Positions 35,764 through 43,065 of a DNA stretch of 43,661 nucleotides are shown here, piece by piece. Below the pieces are notes generated by a model. The model made no database searches, was not told where the DNA came from, and was given only the letters and a program-made list of their open reading frames with translations. This DNA is from DMER64 sp964554535. Its GTDB lineage: Bacteria; Bacteroidota; Bacteroidia; Bacteroidales; UBA932. Position numbers and translations under genes: made by a program. Position 1 is the first letter of the stretch, and the number at the start of each line of letters is the position of its first letter. The stretch lies in assembly GCA_964554535.1 (NCBI GenBank), contig CAZKPB010000018.1, positions 1 to 43,661 on the forward strand, written 5' to 3'.

Positions 35764-35781
35764 CAAAGATACTTATCTTTG
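35764..35781. promoter_or_regulatory. Perfectly palindromic divergent -7 boxes
   Basis: CAAAGATA-CT-TATCTTTG is an 18-bp palindrome made of two back-to-back TAnnTTTG boxes, 2 bp apart. The left-pointing one is 6 nt from the HAD gene ATG (35757); the right-pointing one is 16 nt from the lipoprotein hydrolase ATG (35798). Confidence 0.6.
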
Positions 35782-35797
35782 TAAAAAATGTAATTCT

Positions 35798-37003
35798 ATG
35801 AAAAAGTGTCTGCCGTTTTTTGGAGCCGGTTTGCTCGTTATATTGGCTGTATGTGTATCCGGTTGCCGGGGGCCTGTGGAACAAACGGAGCCTGCGGTAT
35901 ATTTCAGGGAAGTCATTGCCCGCCAGGATGCCAAGTTCCACGACTTCTGGGCTTCTTTTGGAGAAGGAGTTATAGAAAGCGAGGAATATGCCTTTGTGGA
36001 ACCGTTGGCCGACAAGCTTCTCAAAGATATTACCGTGACGGCCTACACCATTACCTACAACACGGTAGACTTTTACGGGAATCCCATTGTGGCTTCGGGT
36101 GTGGTGTACTATCCCAACGATACCCGCATACGGGGTGTGGTGGAAGTGGCTCCCATTGCCTTTGTACAGAATACGTCGGGTGCCTCGGAACGCATTCCTT
36201 CCACGGAGGCCATGCATTCCACCTTTGGATATGTTGTCATCATTCCCGATTTTCTGGGATACGGAATATCCAAAGACACGTACCATCCGTTCCTTGAACC
36301 CGAGATTACCGGACGTACCGCCTATGATATGCGTCAGGCCAGCCGGGAATTTTTGCGGACGCTGGGGTACGAACTGCCCAAAAAGACAATGGTGGCGGGC
36401 TATTCCTTAGGAGGTTCCATGGCTATGGCTATGGTTAAATACTATGAAGCACGCGGCATTCCCATTGAACGGGCCGGCATCGGTTGCGGATGTTACGAAC
36501 CCAAGGAAGCGTTCAACGCCTTTGCCCGTACCGGGGTAAGTACCTACTGCCTTATTCCCACCATCATTTATTCCATAAACAAATACCATAACCTCAACCT
36601 GGATTTTTCAAAAGTCTTTACGGGAGAATTGCTGGAAAATTATGACCAATGGCTGGACCGGTCACACGAGCACGGCCAGTGGTTTCTGCAAGACCGCCTG
36701 GGCACCGACATTTATAATTTTATGCACCCCGACTTCTTTACGGAAACCAAGAATGCCGAGTTTGACAAAATCTACCGGGTGCTGGAAGAGATGTCCCACG
36801 TGGACGGATGGACCCCGAAAGCCGAAATGTATCTGTATCATGCCGAGGACGACGAGTCCGTCCCCTATGAATGTGCCCTGTATGCCTACAATGAATTCCA
36901 TAAGCGCGGCGCGGCCGTGTCTTTCTTTCACGGCACAGGGGGACACGTGGAATATGCCGGTCAGATGTTCCTGAGCCTGTATTTGTATTTGATTGTTAAG
37001 TAG
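35798..37003 (+). CDS. Alpha/beta-hydrolase lipoprotein
   Basis: Protein of 401 residues with a lipobox CVSGC (Cys23), so lipid-anchored outside the cytoplasm. The fold resembles the secretory lipase/LIP group: VVIIPDFLGYGISKDTYHPF, nucleophile in GYSLGGSM (Ser203), acid in YHAEDDESVPYECA and histidine in GTGGHVEYAG. Members hydrolyse esters or lipids; the substrate is not evident. The upstream in-frame extension to 35561 runs across the divergent HAD gene and its promoter and is rejected. Followed 4 bp later by a convergent HAD gene. Confidence 0.82.
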   Translation: MKKCLPFFGAGLLVILAVCVSGCRGPVEQTEPAVYFREVIARQDAKFHDFWASFGEGVIESEEYAFVEPLADKLLKDITVTAYTITYNTVDFYGNPIVASGVVYYPNDTRIRGVVEVAPIAFVQNTSGASERIPSTEAMHSTFGYVVIIPDFLGYGISKDTYHPFLEPEITGRTAYDMRQASREFLRTLGYELPKKTMVAGYSLGGSMAMAMVKYYEARGIPIERAGIGCGCYEPKEAFNAFARTGVSTYCLIPTIIYSINKYHNLNLDFSKVFTGELLENYDQWLDRSHEHGQWFLQDRLGTDIYNFMHPDFFTETKNAEFDKIYRVLEEMSHVDGWTPKAEMYLYHAEDDESVPYECALYAYNEFHKRGAAVSFFHGTGGHVEYAGQMFLSLYLYLIVK

Positions 37004-37007
37004 CCCG

Positions 37008-37625
37008 CTACTGCAACATAGCGTCTACGCGCGGGCGCCAGTCCTCCCCGTTTTGTACCAGAAGGGTCCGGAAACCCATTTCCCGGCCCGCCTGTATATT
37101 GGCCGGAGAGTCATCCACAAACAGGGATTCCCGCGGCAGCAGCGGTGCACCGGCCACCAATCGCTCAAAAATGGCCCGGTCCGGTTTCACGCAGCGGAGT
37201 TCATAGGAAATAAAAAGTTTATCAAAATAGACGTCCAGTGCCCTGCCCCGGACAGACAACCGGGGACTGCGCGCCCAGTCCATAATAAACGGATTGGTAT
37301 TGCTGAGCAGATATACTTTATACGTGTTGCGCAATTGAAGCAAATAGTCCAGTCTGTACGGCGGCAATGCAGTCAGAAAAGCCAGCCAGGCCTGTTGCGC
37401 CTGGGCAAAGGTGACGGGACGGCCCGCTTCGCGGGATAATTCCCGGCAAAATTCTTGTGCCGTAATGGCCCCGCTTTCCAAATCCAGAAAAAATCCATTC
37501 TGATGATACGGGTCCAACCGGGCGGCGGCTTGCGCGCAGCCCAATGCCTGAAACGCCTTCACGGAGTTATCTCGTTCAATATCAACCACAACACCGCCAA
37601 AATCAAAAACAATATTTTTTATCAT
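37008..37625 (-). CDS. HAD-superfamily phosphatase (YihX-like)
   Basis: Protein of 205 residues: motif I NIVFDFGGVVVDIE, motif II YLLSNTNPF, motif III lysine in ELRCVKPDRAIFE and motif IV LFVDDSPANIQAG. This is the sugar-phosphatase-like branch of HAD subfamily IA. The ATG at 37625 is only 4 nt from a minus-strand TATATTTG box (37637 to 37630), again suggesting a leaderless mRNA. Monocistronic, converging on the lipoprotein hydrolase. Confidence 0.87.
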   Translation of the reverse strand: MIKNIVFDFGGVVVDIERDNSVKAFQALGCAQAAARLDPYHQNGFFLDLESGAITAQEFCRELSREAGRPVTFAQAQQAWLAFLTALPPYRLDYLLQLRNTYKVYLLSNTNPFIMDWARSPRLSVRGRALDVYFDKLFISYELRCVKPDRAIFERLVAGAPLLPRESLFVDDSPANIQAGREMGFRTLLVQNGEDWRPRVDAMLQ

Positions 37626-37629
37626 TTTG

Positions 37630-37661
37630 CAAATATACTGAGGAATTTATTTATATCTTTG
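37630..37661. promoter_or_regulatory. Divergent -7 boxes (HAD phosphatase / TonB-domain lipoprotein)
   Basis: Minus strand TATATTTG (37637 to 37630), 4 nt from the HAD start codon; plus strand TATCTTTG (37654-37661), 54 nt before the lipoprotein ATG. -33 elements are weak or absent. Confidence 0.45.
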
Positions 37662-37715
37662 CAGCCCATAAATGAAGCGTATTTGATATATTAACCTGTA
37701 ACTCAATGATTTATT

Positions 37716-38234
37716 ATGAAAACAATTAAATTTTGCACCTTATGCCTGGCTATGATAGCCGGCCTCACACTGGTTCAATGCCAATGCGGACACAAGAATG
37801 ACGCCACTGATGAAGTAAATGCGGAAGAAATTATCCCCGCCGCTGAAGATACTCTCGCTGTGGAAAGTACTGAAAACAAAGCCGAATACAACGAAGCCGA
37901 ATTAAAGGCCATGGTCGGAGCCACCGCCCCTGTATTCGCCTTTAACAACGAAAGCGGTGACGCCAATCTGTTCCTCAAATATGTGATGAACGAGATCAAG
38001 TACCCCGCAGCTGCCAAAGAAAAAAAGATTGAAGGCCAGGTAGTCGTTTCATTCCTGGTTGACAAGACCGGCAAGGTATCCGATGCACAGGTTCTCAAAT
38101 CGGCCGACCCCCTTTTGGACGCCGAAGCCCTCAGAGCCGTACAGTCTTCACCCGACTGGACTCCTGCCACCGACAACCAGGCCAACCCCATTGCCGTACG
38201 CTACAACCTGCCTGTAAACTTCCAATTGAAATAA
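37716..38234 (+). CDS. Lipoprotein with TonB C-terminal domain
   Basis: Protein of 172 residues: signal with cysteines at 22 and 24 (TLVQCQC), an acidic low-complexity linker (about 28-70, rich in Glu/Asp/Ala), and a C-terminal TonB-like domain (about 85-170: IKYPAAAKEKKIEGQVVVSF in part, DKTGKVSDAQVLKSADP, LDAEALRAVQSSPDWTPA, VRYNLPVNFQL). Ordinary TonB has an uncleaved inner-membrane anchor; here the anchor would be a lipid, which is unusual. No ExbB/ExbD nearby. It may bind TonB-dependent receptors or be an adaptor. Confidence 0.8.
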   Translation: MKTIKFCTLCLAMIAGLTLVQCQCGHKNDATDEVNAEEIIPAAEDTLAVESTENKAEYNEAELKAMVGATAPVFAFNNESGDANLFLKYVMNEIKYPAAAKEKKIEGQVVVSFLVDKTGKVSDAQVLKSADPLLDAEALRAVQSSPDWTPATDNQANPIAVRYNLPVNFQLK

Positions 38235-38256
38235 GGTGTATCCGCACACTCAGAAG

Positions 38257-38283
38257 ACCGCTGCCCCATGCAGCGGTTTTTTT
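38257..38283. terminator. Terminator between the TonB-domain gene and the MATE gene
   Basis: 8-bp stem ACCGCTGC/GCAGCGGT, 5-nt loop, then seven T's on the plus strand, 22 bp after the lipoprotein stop. The convergent MATE gene ends inside the T-run. Confidence 0.85.
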
Positions 38284-39643
38284 ATGCCCCGGCCGGAGCA
38301 TCTGCCGGCAGTTCTCTGAAAAATTTGACCAAAAACGGAATGGTAAACAGAGTGGCCAGCACATCGGCAATGGGTTGCGCCAGCTGGATTCCCGTAACAC
38401 CCATAAACAGCGGCAACACCAGAATAAGCGGAATAAAGCACAATCCGCTACGCAGACAGGCCAGAAAAGTGGCATACCCGCTCTTTCCTATGCTTTGAAA
38501 CAACATATTGCCGCAGACGGAAACCGGCAGAAACAAAAACGCCACCGACTGCGCCTTGAGGGCAAACGTGCCCATTTGCACCACCTGAGGGTCACTGCGG
38601 AACATCTCCACCAGTGGACCGGCCCATATAAATCCCGCCAGAGAGAGAACACCCAGAAAAGCCAGCCCGAATTTGACCGTAAACAGAAACCCGGCCCGTA
38701 CCCTGGAATACTTGCGCGCCCCGTAATTAAAGGCCGAGACCGGCTGAAAACCCTGCCCGATGCCCAAACCTATGCAGAAAATGAAGCTGCAGATGCGCAT
38801 CACAATGCTCATGGCCGCCACCGCTGCATCTCCTCCGTACAGAGCCGCCTGCCAGTTGAGTGCCGTGGTGGAGATACTGTTGAGCCCCTGCCGCACCATA
38901 CTGGGCATTCCCACCGCCACTATGTTCCCCACATCTTTCCATTGGCGGGTGATGTATCTGACACTCAAACGGCTCTGCACCCGCCTGCGGAAAAAGGGAA
39001 TCAGCAACACGGTCAGACTTACGTACTGGGACACCGCGGTAGCTATCCCTGCCCCTTCTATGCCCATTCCCAAAACACCCATCAGCAGCCAGTCCCCAAG
39101 AATATTGAGTAGCGCCCCGGAGCCCAGGCCCAGCATGGCGTACACCGCCCTGCCTTCATAACGCATAATGTTGTTGAGCACGCAGCCGGCCGCCATGGCG
39201 GGAGCCCCCAGAAGAATGTAAACCCCGTAGGTACGGGCGTACGGCAAAATCGTGGGGGTGCTGCCCAACAGGCGCATCAACGGGGTCAGACACAACAGAC
39301 CCACGGTCATGATAACGGCCCCGCAACACAAGGCCAGATAAAAACTGGTAGAGGCGAATTTGCGCGCGTCCCGTACGTTTTTGGCTCCCAGATGACGGCT
39401 GATATTGCTGCCGGCACCGTGCCCGAGCATAAATCCAAAAGCCTGGATGATGGCCATCAGCGCAAAGACCACTCCGGTAGCCCCCGTGGCGCTGGTACCT
39501 ATCTGTGCCACAAAGTAGGTGTCCACCATATTGTACAAGGTGGTCACCAGCATACTGAGGGTGGTGGGGATTCCCAGAGAGAACACCAGACGCTGCACCG
39601 GCATCCGGGTCATTTTATCGTATTGGGTCTTGTACACCGGCAT
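38282..39643 (-). CDS. MATE-family multidrug/metabolite exporter
   Basis: Protein of 453 residues with twelve predicted membrane spans and the two-half layout of MATE transporters (PVQRLVFSLGIPTTLSMLVTTLYNMVDTYFVAQIG in pieces at the start; GIGQGFQPVSAFNYGARKY in the second half). It exports organic cations or drugs using a Na+ or H+ gradient. Start taken at ATG 39643, 5 bp after the HTH gene's stop codon; a GTG at 39652 overlapping that gene is the alternative. Last gene of an operon behind two small XRE regulators, which suggests regulated efflux. Confidence 0.92.
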   Translation of the reverse strand: MPVYKTQYDKMTRMPVQRLVFSLGIPTTLSMLVTTLYNMVDTYFVAQIGTSATGATGVVFALMAIIQAFGFMLGHGAGSNISRHLGAKNVRDARKFASTSFYLALCCGAVIMTVGLLCLTPLMRLLGSTPTILPYARTYGVYILLGAPAMAAGCVLNNIMRYEGRAVYAMLGLGSGALLNILGDWLLMGVLGMGIEGAGIATAVSQYVSLTVLLIPFFRRRVQSRLSVRYITRQWKDVGNIVAVGMPSMVRQGLNSISTTALNWQAALYGGDAAVAAMSIVMRICSFIFCIGLGIGQGFQPVSAFNYGARKYSRVRAGFLFTVKFGLAFLGVLSLAGFIWAGPLVEMFRSDPQVVQMGTFALKAQSVAFLFLPVSVCGNMLFQSIGKSGYATFLACLRSGLCFIPLILVLPLFMGVTGIQLAQPIADVLATLFTIPFLVKFFRELPADAPAGA

Positions 39644-39648
39644 CAGAG

Positions 39649-39831
39649 TCACTCTTCAATCAAATCCACCACTTCCACGTCCAATGAATTGGCCAGCCGC
39701 ACCAGCGTATCCACGGAACAGATACCTGCCGCCAATTCCAGAAATTGTCTGAGCCCTATCTCGGCGTCACGCAGCAAACGTATATATGAAACGCGCTTTT
39801 TACGACAGATTTCCCTAATTCTATACTTCAT
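39649..39831 (-). CDS. Small XRE-type regulator
   Basis: Protein of 60 residues, mostly one helix-turn-helix domain: IREICRKKRVSYIRLLRDAEIG, LRQFLELAAGICSVDTLVRLAN and SLDVEVVDLIEE. Its C-terminal half resembles the next gene upstream (VNSLEKVANALHVGVPDLIDE), so the two are probably tandem relatives. The first helices are slightly degenerate. Placed directly before the MATE gene. Confidence 0.75.
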   Translation of the reverse strand: MKYRIREICRKKRVSYIRLLRDAEIGLRQFLELAAGICSVDTLVRLANSLDVEVVDLIEE

Positions 39832-39849
39832 ACGGTAACCACTTTGATC

Positions 39850-40077
39850 TTAGTATTCATCAATAAGATCCGGTACCCCCACGTGCAATGCATTGGCCAC
39901 TTTCTCCAGCGAATTTACGGTGGGATTGCCCTCCAGAAGACGTTTAAGGTTAGATAAAGTCATCCCTACGGAGACCGCCAGTTGGGACAATGAAACTCCC
40001 TGCTCTTCACAGACTTCCTTCACACGGAATTTCACCACAGGCTCTTCAAAATAACTATCAAAATCCTGAGCTAACAT
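39850..40077 (-). CDS. XRE-type transcriptional regulator
   Basis: Protein of 75 residues: a short N-terminus (MLAQDFDSYFEEP) and a helix-turn-helix (FRVKEVCEEQGVSLSQLAVSVG, MTLSNLKRLLEGNPTVNSLEKVANAL) ending DLIDEY. The start at 40077 is preferred over the longer frame to 40236, because the extension runs through the hip operon terminator and a GC-rich palindrome. A TACCTTTA element about 8 nt upstream is a near-match to the -7 consensus. First gene of the HTH-HTH-MATE operon. Confidence 0.78.
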   Translation of the reverse strand: MLAQDFDSYFEEPVVKFRVKEVCEEQGVSLSQLAVSVGMTLSNLKRLLEGNPTVNSLEKVANALHVGVPDLIDEY

Positions 40078-40111
40078 AGGAATAAAGGTACCTCGTTTTT
40101 GGAGAAAACAC

Positions 40112-40143
40112 AAAAAAAATCGCTGACAGCATAGAGAGTCAGC
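40112..40143 (-). terminator. Terminator of the hipBST operon
   Basis: Minus strand: stem GCTGAC (40143 to 40138)/GTCAGC (40127 to 40122) with a 10-nt loop, then GATTTTTTTTG. It lies about 70 bp after the hipT stop codon. Confidence 0.75.
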
Positions 40144-40148
40144 AATCT

Positions 40149-40162
40149 TCCGGGTACCCGGA
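40149..40162. repeat. Perfect 14-bp palindrome
   Basis: TCCGGGTACCCGGA, between hipT and its terminator. It contains GGGTACCC, the two half-sites of the hip operators joined without spacer, so a chance or functional relation to HipB binding is possible. Confidence 0.5.
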
Positions 40163-40213
40163 GCCGGGCGGTTCGGGTGCAATTTGGAGTCTTTTGCAAG
40201 GTTTATCAAACAG

Positions 40214-41176
40214 TTAGCCTCTATTATTAATTGCATTGGAATGCAGTTGATTTCTGAGTGTTAGTAATTCCAGATATTTAGACTTCATATCATCAGGCAA
40301 AAACGATACGGCAATCTCATCATACCACTTGTCTGCAAACTTCTCAAACTTGGAGCAAATATTACTTACAACCTTTTTATCCAATCCACTTGCAGACATT
40401 GAAGTCTCAAAATCCGAACGACTAATCTTTCGTTTCTTGCCATTAAGAGTGAGAGCCAATTCTTCGGTATCCTCAGGCATTGCAATGGCTGTCGAAAGAA
40501 GGTCGTATGCGGGGGTAAGCGCAACGACTCCTTGTTGGGGCGCATAAAGCGAAAAGTTTTTTAAGTGCATATCCGCATTCCCGGTAAGCCACGAAAAAAG
40601 GACTACCTCCCAAAAGTTTACAAGGTCGAGCTTTGGTGTTGATGAATATTGCAATATCAACTTTGCTATCTGCTCATAAGAGCCTTTGTACTTATACTCG
40701 GTCAATCGTTCCGATATTTGACACATATCCTCCATTGCAATCTTCGCTCCGTTACCTACCCTGTCTATGCGTTTTGTGATATAGCATAGTTCGCCATCAC
40801 TAAATCTGATAAGTGAATGAGGTACGACATTGATTTTTGCAATTTGCGCAAGGTGCATGGTGAGGTCTTCAAGTTGGGGTAGAGAGCGAAAAGCATCTGT
40901 TTGAGGTTTTAATATATATCTACCCCACAATCCAACTATAGTCAATCGTTGTGGTGCTCCGTTTGCACCCTTCTCAAAATCGAGCGATAGTTTTGGTTGT
41001 ACACCTGTAAGTGTAGTCCGAGAACGTATCACCTGCTTTGCCAACTCTGCTATGTTATCTTTTGTATATGGCAAAATAGGTGCTGTGGTTGTCCCAAACA
41101 TACGCTTGGCACATCGAGCGTGAAAATCAACCTCTCCAACGCCAAGTTCTCGATAGCAATATAAACATCTACTCAT
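40214..41176 (-). CDS. hipT: HipT-like serine/threonine kinase toxin (HipA C-part)
   Basis: Protein of 320 residues with the HipA kinase fold but no N-subdomain 1, which is encoded separately upstream. It starts with a CxxC...HxxC segment (Cys4, Cys7, His19, Cys22) that looks like a small zinc-binding knuckle. Then TTLTGVQPKLSL (54-65), where the regulatory SxS of E. coli HipT is T55-L-T57; catalytic lysine ILKPQ (Lys90); catalytic loop GNADMHLKNF (Asp202, Asn207); metal site YDLLS (Asp225). By homology it phosphorylates a tRNA synthetase or another translation factor and arrests growth. Start overlaps hipS by 8 bp. Confidence 0.85.
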   Translation of the reverse strand: MSRCLYCYRELGVGEVDFHARCAKRMFGTTTAPILPYTKDNIAELAKQVIRSRTTLTGVQPKLSLDFEKGANGAPQRLTIVGLWGRYILKPQTDAFRSLPQLEDLTMHLAQIAKINVVPHSLIRFSDGELCYITKRIDRVGNGAKIAMEDMCQISERLTEYKYKGSYEQIAKLILQYSSTPKLDLVNFWEVVLFSWLTGNADMHLKNFSLYAPQQGVVALTPAYDLLSTAIAMPEDTEELALTLNGKKRKISRSDFETSMSASGLDKKVVSNICSKFEKFADKWYDEIAVSFLPDDMKSKYLELLTLRNQLHSNAINNRG

Positions 41177-41498
41177 TCTCTTCGTTTTTAGGGATTACAG
41201 AAACTGCTCCAATGCAATCTTTGCAACATACCATTAATAGCGACATTCTGTCATTTCGCTGTATCTTCCAGTTTTGTTGTGCAATATCAAGTAACCAGCC
41301 CTCCGGAATCAATCCATCGAAAAACGGAAATAGAACATTGCTCTCAAATGGCTCCTTTTGGAGAGGTAATGTCAGGCTGATTGGTGCTACACTCTCTTTT
41401 GTGAGATAGTCAAAATCGTATTGAAACGTGTATCCCGCCTCGTTTTCGATTAGGAATCCAGCCAAATCATTGTGCATATAGACATTAGCGACTTTCAT
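41169..41498 (-). CDS. hipS: HipS-like antitoxin (HipA N-subdomain 1)
   Basis: Protein of 109 residues that equals the N-terminal couple_hipA domain of HipA: VYMHNDLAGFLIENEAGYTF, PISLTLPLQKEPFES and LFPFFDGLIPEGWLL, which match the usual HipA start. In the E. coli O127 HipBST system the equivalent protein HipS binds HipT and acts as the antitoxin. It overlaps hipB by 14 bp upstream and hipT by 8 bp downstream, so the three are translated together. Confidence 0.85.
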   Translation of the reverse strand: MKVANVYMHNDLAGFLIENEAGYTFQYDFDYLTKESVAPISLTLPLQKEPFESNVLFPFFDGLIPEGWLLDIAQQNWKIQRNDRMSLLMVCCKDCIGAVSVIPKNEENE

Positions 41499-41703
41499 TT
41501 ATCACCTCCTTTTTAATCGTTACCACACCCACTTCACTTCCAAAAAGCGCTAACACTTGATTGATTTTGTCGATACGCAAAGTCTGTTTTCCCGCCTCCA
41601 ACTCCCGAACAAATCGGATACCCACACCAGCCTTTTCAGACAGGTCTATTTGAGTGAGATTGTGTTGCTTTCGCATACTCTTTACATATTCTGCTATTTT
41701 CAT
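41485..41703 (-). CDS. hipB: HipB-like XRE repressor
   Basis: Protein of 72 residues with a typical helix-turn-helix (LTQIDLSEKAGVGIRFVRELEAGKQTLR) and a C-terminal strand VGVVTIKKE that probably allows dimerisation, as in the Y4mF/couple_hipB family. It is the DNA-binding part of the toxin-antitoxin complex. First gene of the operon; three matching palindromes lie within 110 bp upstream. Confidence 0.85.
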   Translation of the reverse strand: MKIAEYVKSMRKQHNLTQIDLSEKAGVGIRFVRELEAGKQTLRIDKINQVLALFGSEVGVVTIKKEVINESR

Positions 41704-41718
41704 ATGAATAGTTATTTA

Positions 41719-41814
41719 TACCCTAACGGGTACAAATATAGCAAATATTTTGCAAGTTACCCCCTATCGGGTATAATTCGTCTTGTTTTCACTACTTTTA
41801 TACCCGATAGGGTA
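41719..41814 (-). promoter_or_regulatory. hipBST promoter with three operators
   Basis: Operators: TACCCTAACGGGTA (41719-41732), TACCCCCTATCGGGTA (41758-41773) and TACCCGATAGGGTA (41801-41814), all TACCC-spacer-GGGTA; the middle one has a 6-bp instead of 4-bp spacer. Minus-strand -7 box TATATTTG (41740 to 41733) lies just before operator 1, which would cover the transcription start; operator 2 covers the -33 region. This is the layout of an autorepressed toxin-antitoxin promoter, and the half-sites resemble the TATCC/GGATA of E. coli HipB. Confidence 0.75.
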
Positions 41815-41975
41815 TCATATATTATCCTGCATTTCTCAAAATCTGCGTGAGGGAAAATTATTTCTGAGACATATTTTGAGGTAATAATTAAGTCTGTAAC
41901 CGCACAGTCTTTAGTGCAGATAATTGCATAGTATGACTGGGCATTGTATTGATTAATACGTATTTGCATAATTAA
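41815..41975. other. AT-rich spacer without recognisable features
   Basis: About 160 bp between the hip operators and the integrase remnant. No open frame of note, no terminator and no inverted repeat of useful length were seen. Confidence 0.5.
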
Positions 41976-42132
41976 AAAGGTCGTTTATGTTTGTGGCGCA
42001 AAATTGACAACGCAACAGGTAAGAGCGAAATCCGTATTCGATTTTCGCACGGACGAAATATTGACATCAGGGCAAAAAGTCAGCTATTTGTTGCTCCCGA
42101 ATATTGGAGTAAAAAAAGTGCAAGTTACTCTT
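41976..42132 (+). pseudogene. N-terminal fragment of a tyrosine recombinase (integrase)
   Basis: The open frame following a stop at 41973 reads LWRKIDNATGKSEIRIRFSH, then RNIDIRAKSQLFVAPEYWSK. This is the arm-type DNA-binding start of Bacteroidota tyrosine integrases of transposons and phages (pattern: WxRK...GKSEI.IRF.HGR...D.R....I.V.PE.WS). No start codon or catalytic domain remains; after about residue 45 the frame passes directly into transposase sequence. It marks a past mobile element. Confidence 0.5.
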
Positions 42133-42581
42133 GCTTATTACAACACCAGATCCGGAACAGTTGCCGGTATGTCACGTACAAAGACTTGAAAGAATTTACA
42201 TCTGATCTGAAAACCATATATGGTGCGGTAAACAAGGAAGCCGCCTCCCTGGCCCTGGATGCTTTCGAGCAAAAATGGGAGTCGAAATATTGCTATGCCG
42301 TTCGCAGCTGGCGTACCAACTGGGATGATCTGACCACATTTTTTGACTATCCCGCTGAGATCCGCAAGATCATCTACACAACCAACCTGATTGAAAATCT
42401 CAACAGCAAAATCCGGAAATATACCAAGGCCAAACTCTCATTTCCGAATGATGATGCCGTAAAAAAATCTGTATGTCTTGCTATCAGTGAGATAGAGAAG
42501 AAGTGGACTATGCCTATTCAAAACTGGGCAATCGTTTTGAATCAGTTTATTAGTATATTTGACAGCAGGGTGCTGTTATAA
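42133..42581 (+). pseudogene. C-terminal fragment of an IS256-family transposase
   Basis: About 145 residues matching the end of IS256/mutator transposases: HQIRNSCRYVTYKDLKEFTSD, KTIYGAVNKEAASLALDAFE, W(4)YAVRSWRTNWDDLTTFF, YPAEIRKIIYTTNLIENLNSKIRK in pieces, and VCLAISEIEKKWTMPIQNW. The first two-thirds with the first DDE catalytic residues is missing; the late glutamate region (NLIENLNS) remains. In frame with the integrase fragment, giving one chimeric open frame. Terminal inverted repeats were not identified. Confidence 0.8.
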
Positions 42582-42654
42582 TTATGAAAACTCAATTATC
42601 ATTTCTCTATTAGTGGAAATGTGTCTTAAATTATTACTTATAAATTTAAAAATC

Positions 42655-43038
42655 ATGAAAACTTATATTAGATCTTTAGTTGTTTTGGTGTTCTTTTTTG
42701 TATTAAGTGGATGTGAAAAGATGAATGATGCTGTTGTTAAGCTTACTCTGAAAAATGATACGCAAGAAGAAATAAACTTATACGTCCTTAGTGCAGAAGA
42801 ATTTGGGCCTAGTAATTTGTTAGGTCCTGGAAAAACTCGAACATTAAATATTAGTTTAGAAGATCTGCCATTTGCAAGCACGATTTCCTCGAAATATAGA
42901 TTTTCTTTAAACTTTATGGTAATAAAAAATGGACAGTTCGAGTACTATGGCCCCTATGTTTTCGATGCACCAAGTAATGCAGAAGTAACTTATAAAAAGG
43001 GTAGTACATTACGTGTATATCCAGTGGTTTGGTTCTAA
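42655..43038 (+). CDS. Small hypothetical lipoprotein
   Basis: Protein of 127 residues starting MKTYIRSLVV with lipobox LSGC (Cys20). The mature part looks like a small beta-sandwich (VVKLTLKNDTQEEINLYVLS; FSLNFMVIKNGQFEYYGPYVF) without a motif I recognise. AT-rich, like the surrounding island. The start at 42655 is preferred over the 42559 frame start because it gives a canonical signal. It may be mobile-element cargo. Confidence 0.65.
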   Translation: MKTYIRSLVVLVFFFVLSGCEKMNDAVVKLTLKNDTQEEINLYVLSAEEFGPSNLLGPGKTRTLNISLEDLPFASTISSKYRFSLNFMVIKNGQFEYYGPYVFDAPSNAEVTYKKGSTLRVYPVVWF

Positions 43039-43065
43039 TTCAGGGATGCAGAGTGGGCTCAATAG

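Noticed and set aside
35561..35797. N-terminal extension of the alpha/beta-hydrolase lipoprotein
   Set aside because: It crosses the divergent HAD gene and both promoter boxes; the internal ATG at 35798 gives a clean lipoprotein signal.
40078..40236. N-terminal extension of the 75-residue XRE regulator
   Set aside because: It overlaps the hipT end, a terminator and a palindrome; a start at 40077 gives a standard small HTH protein.
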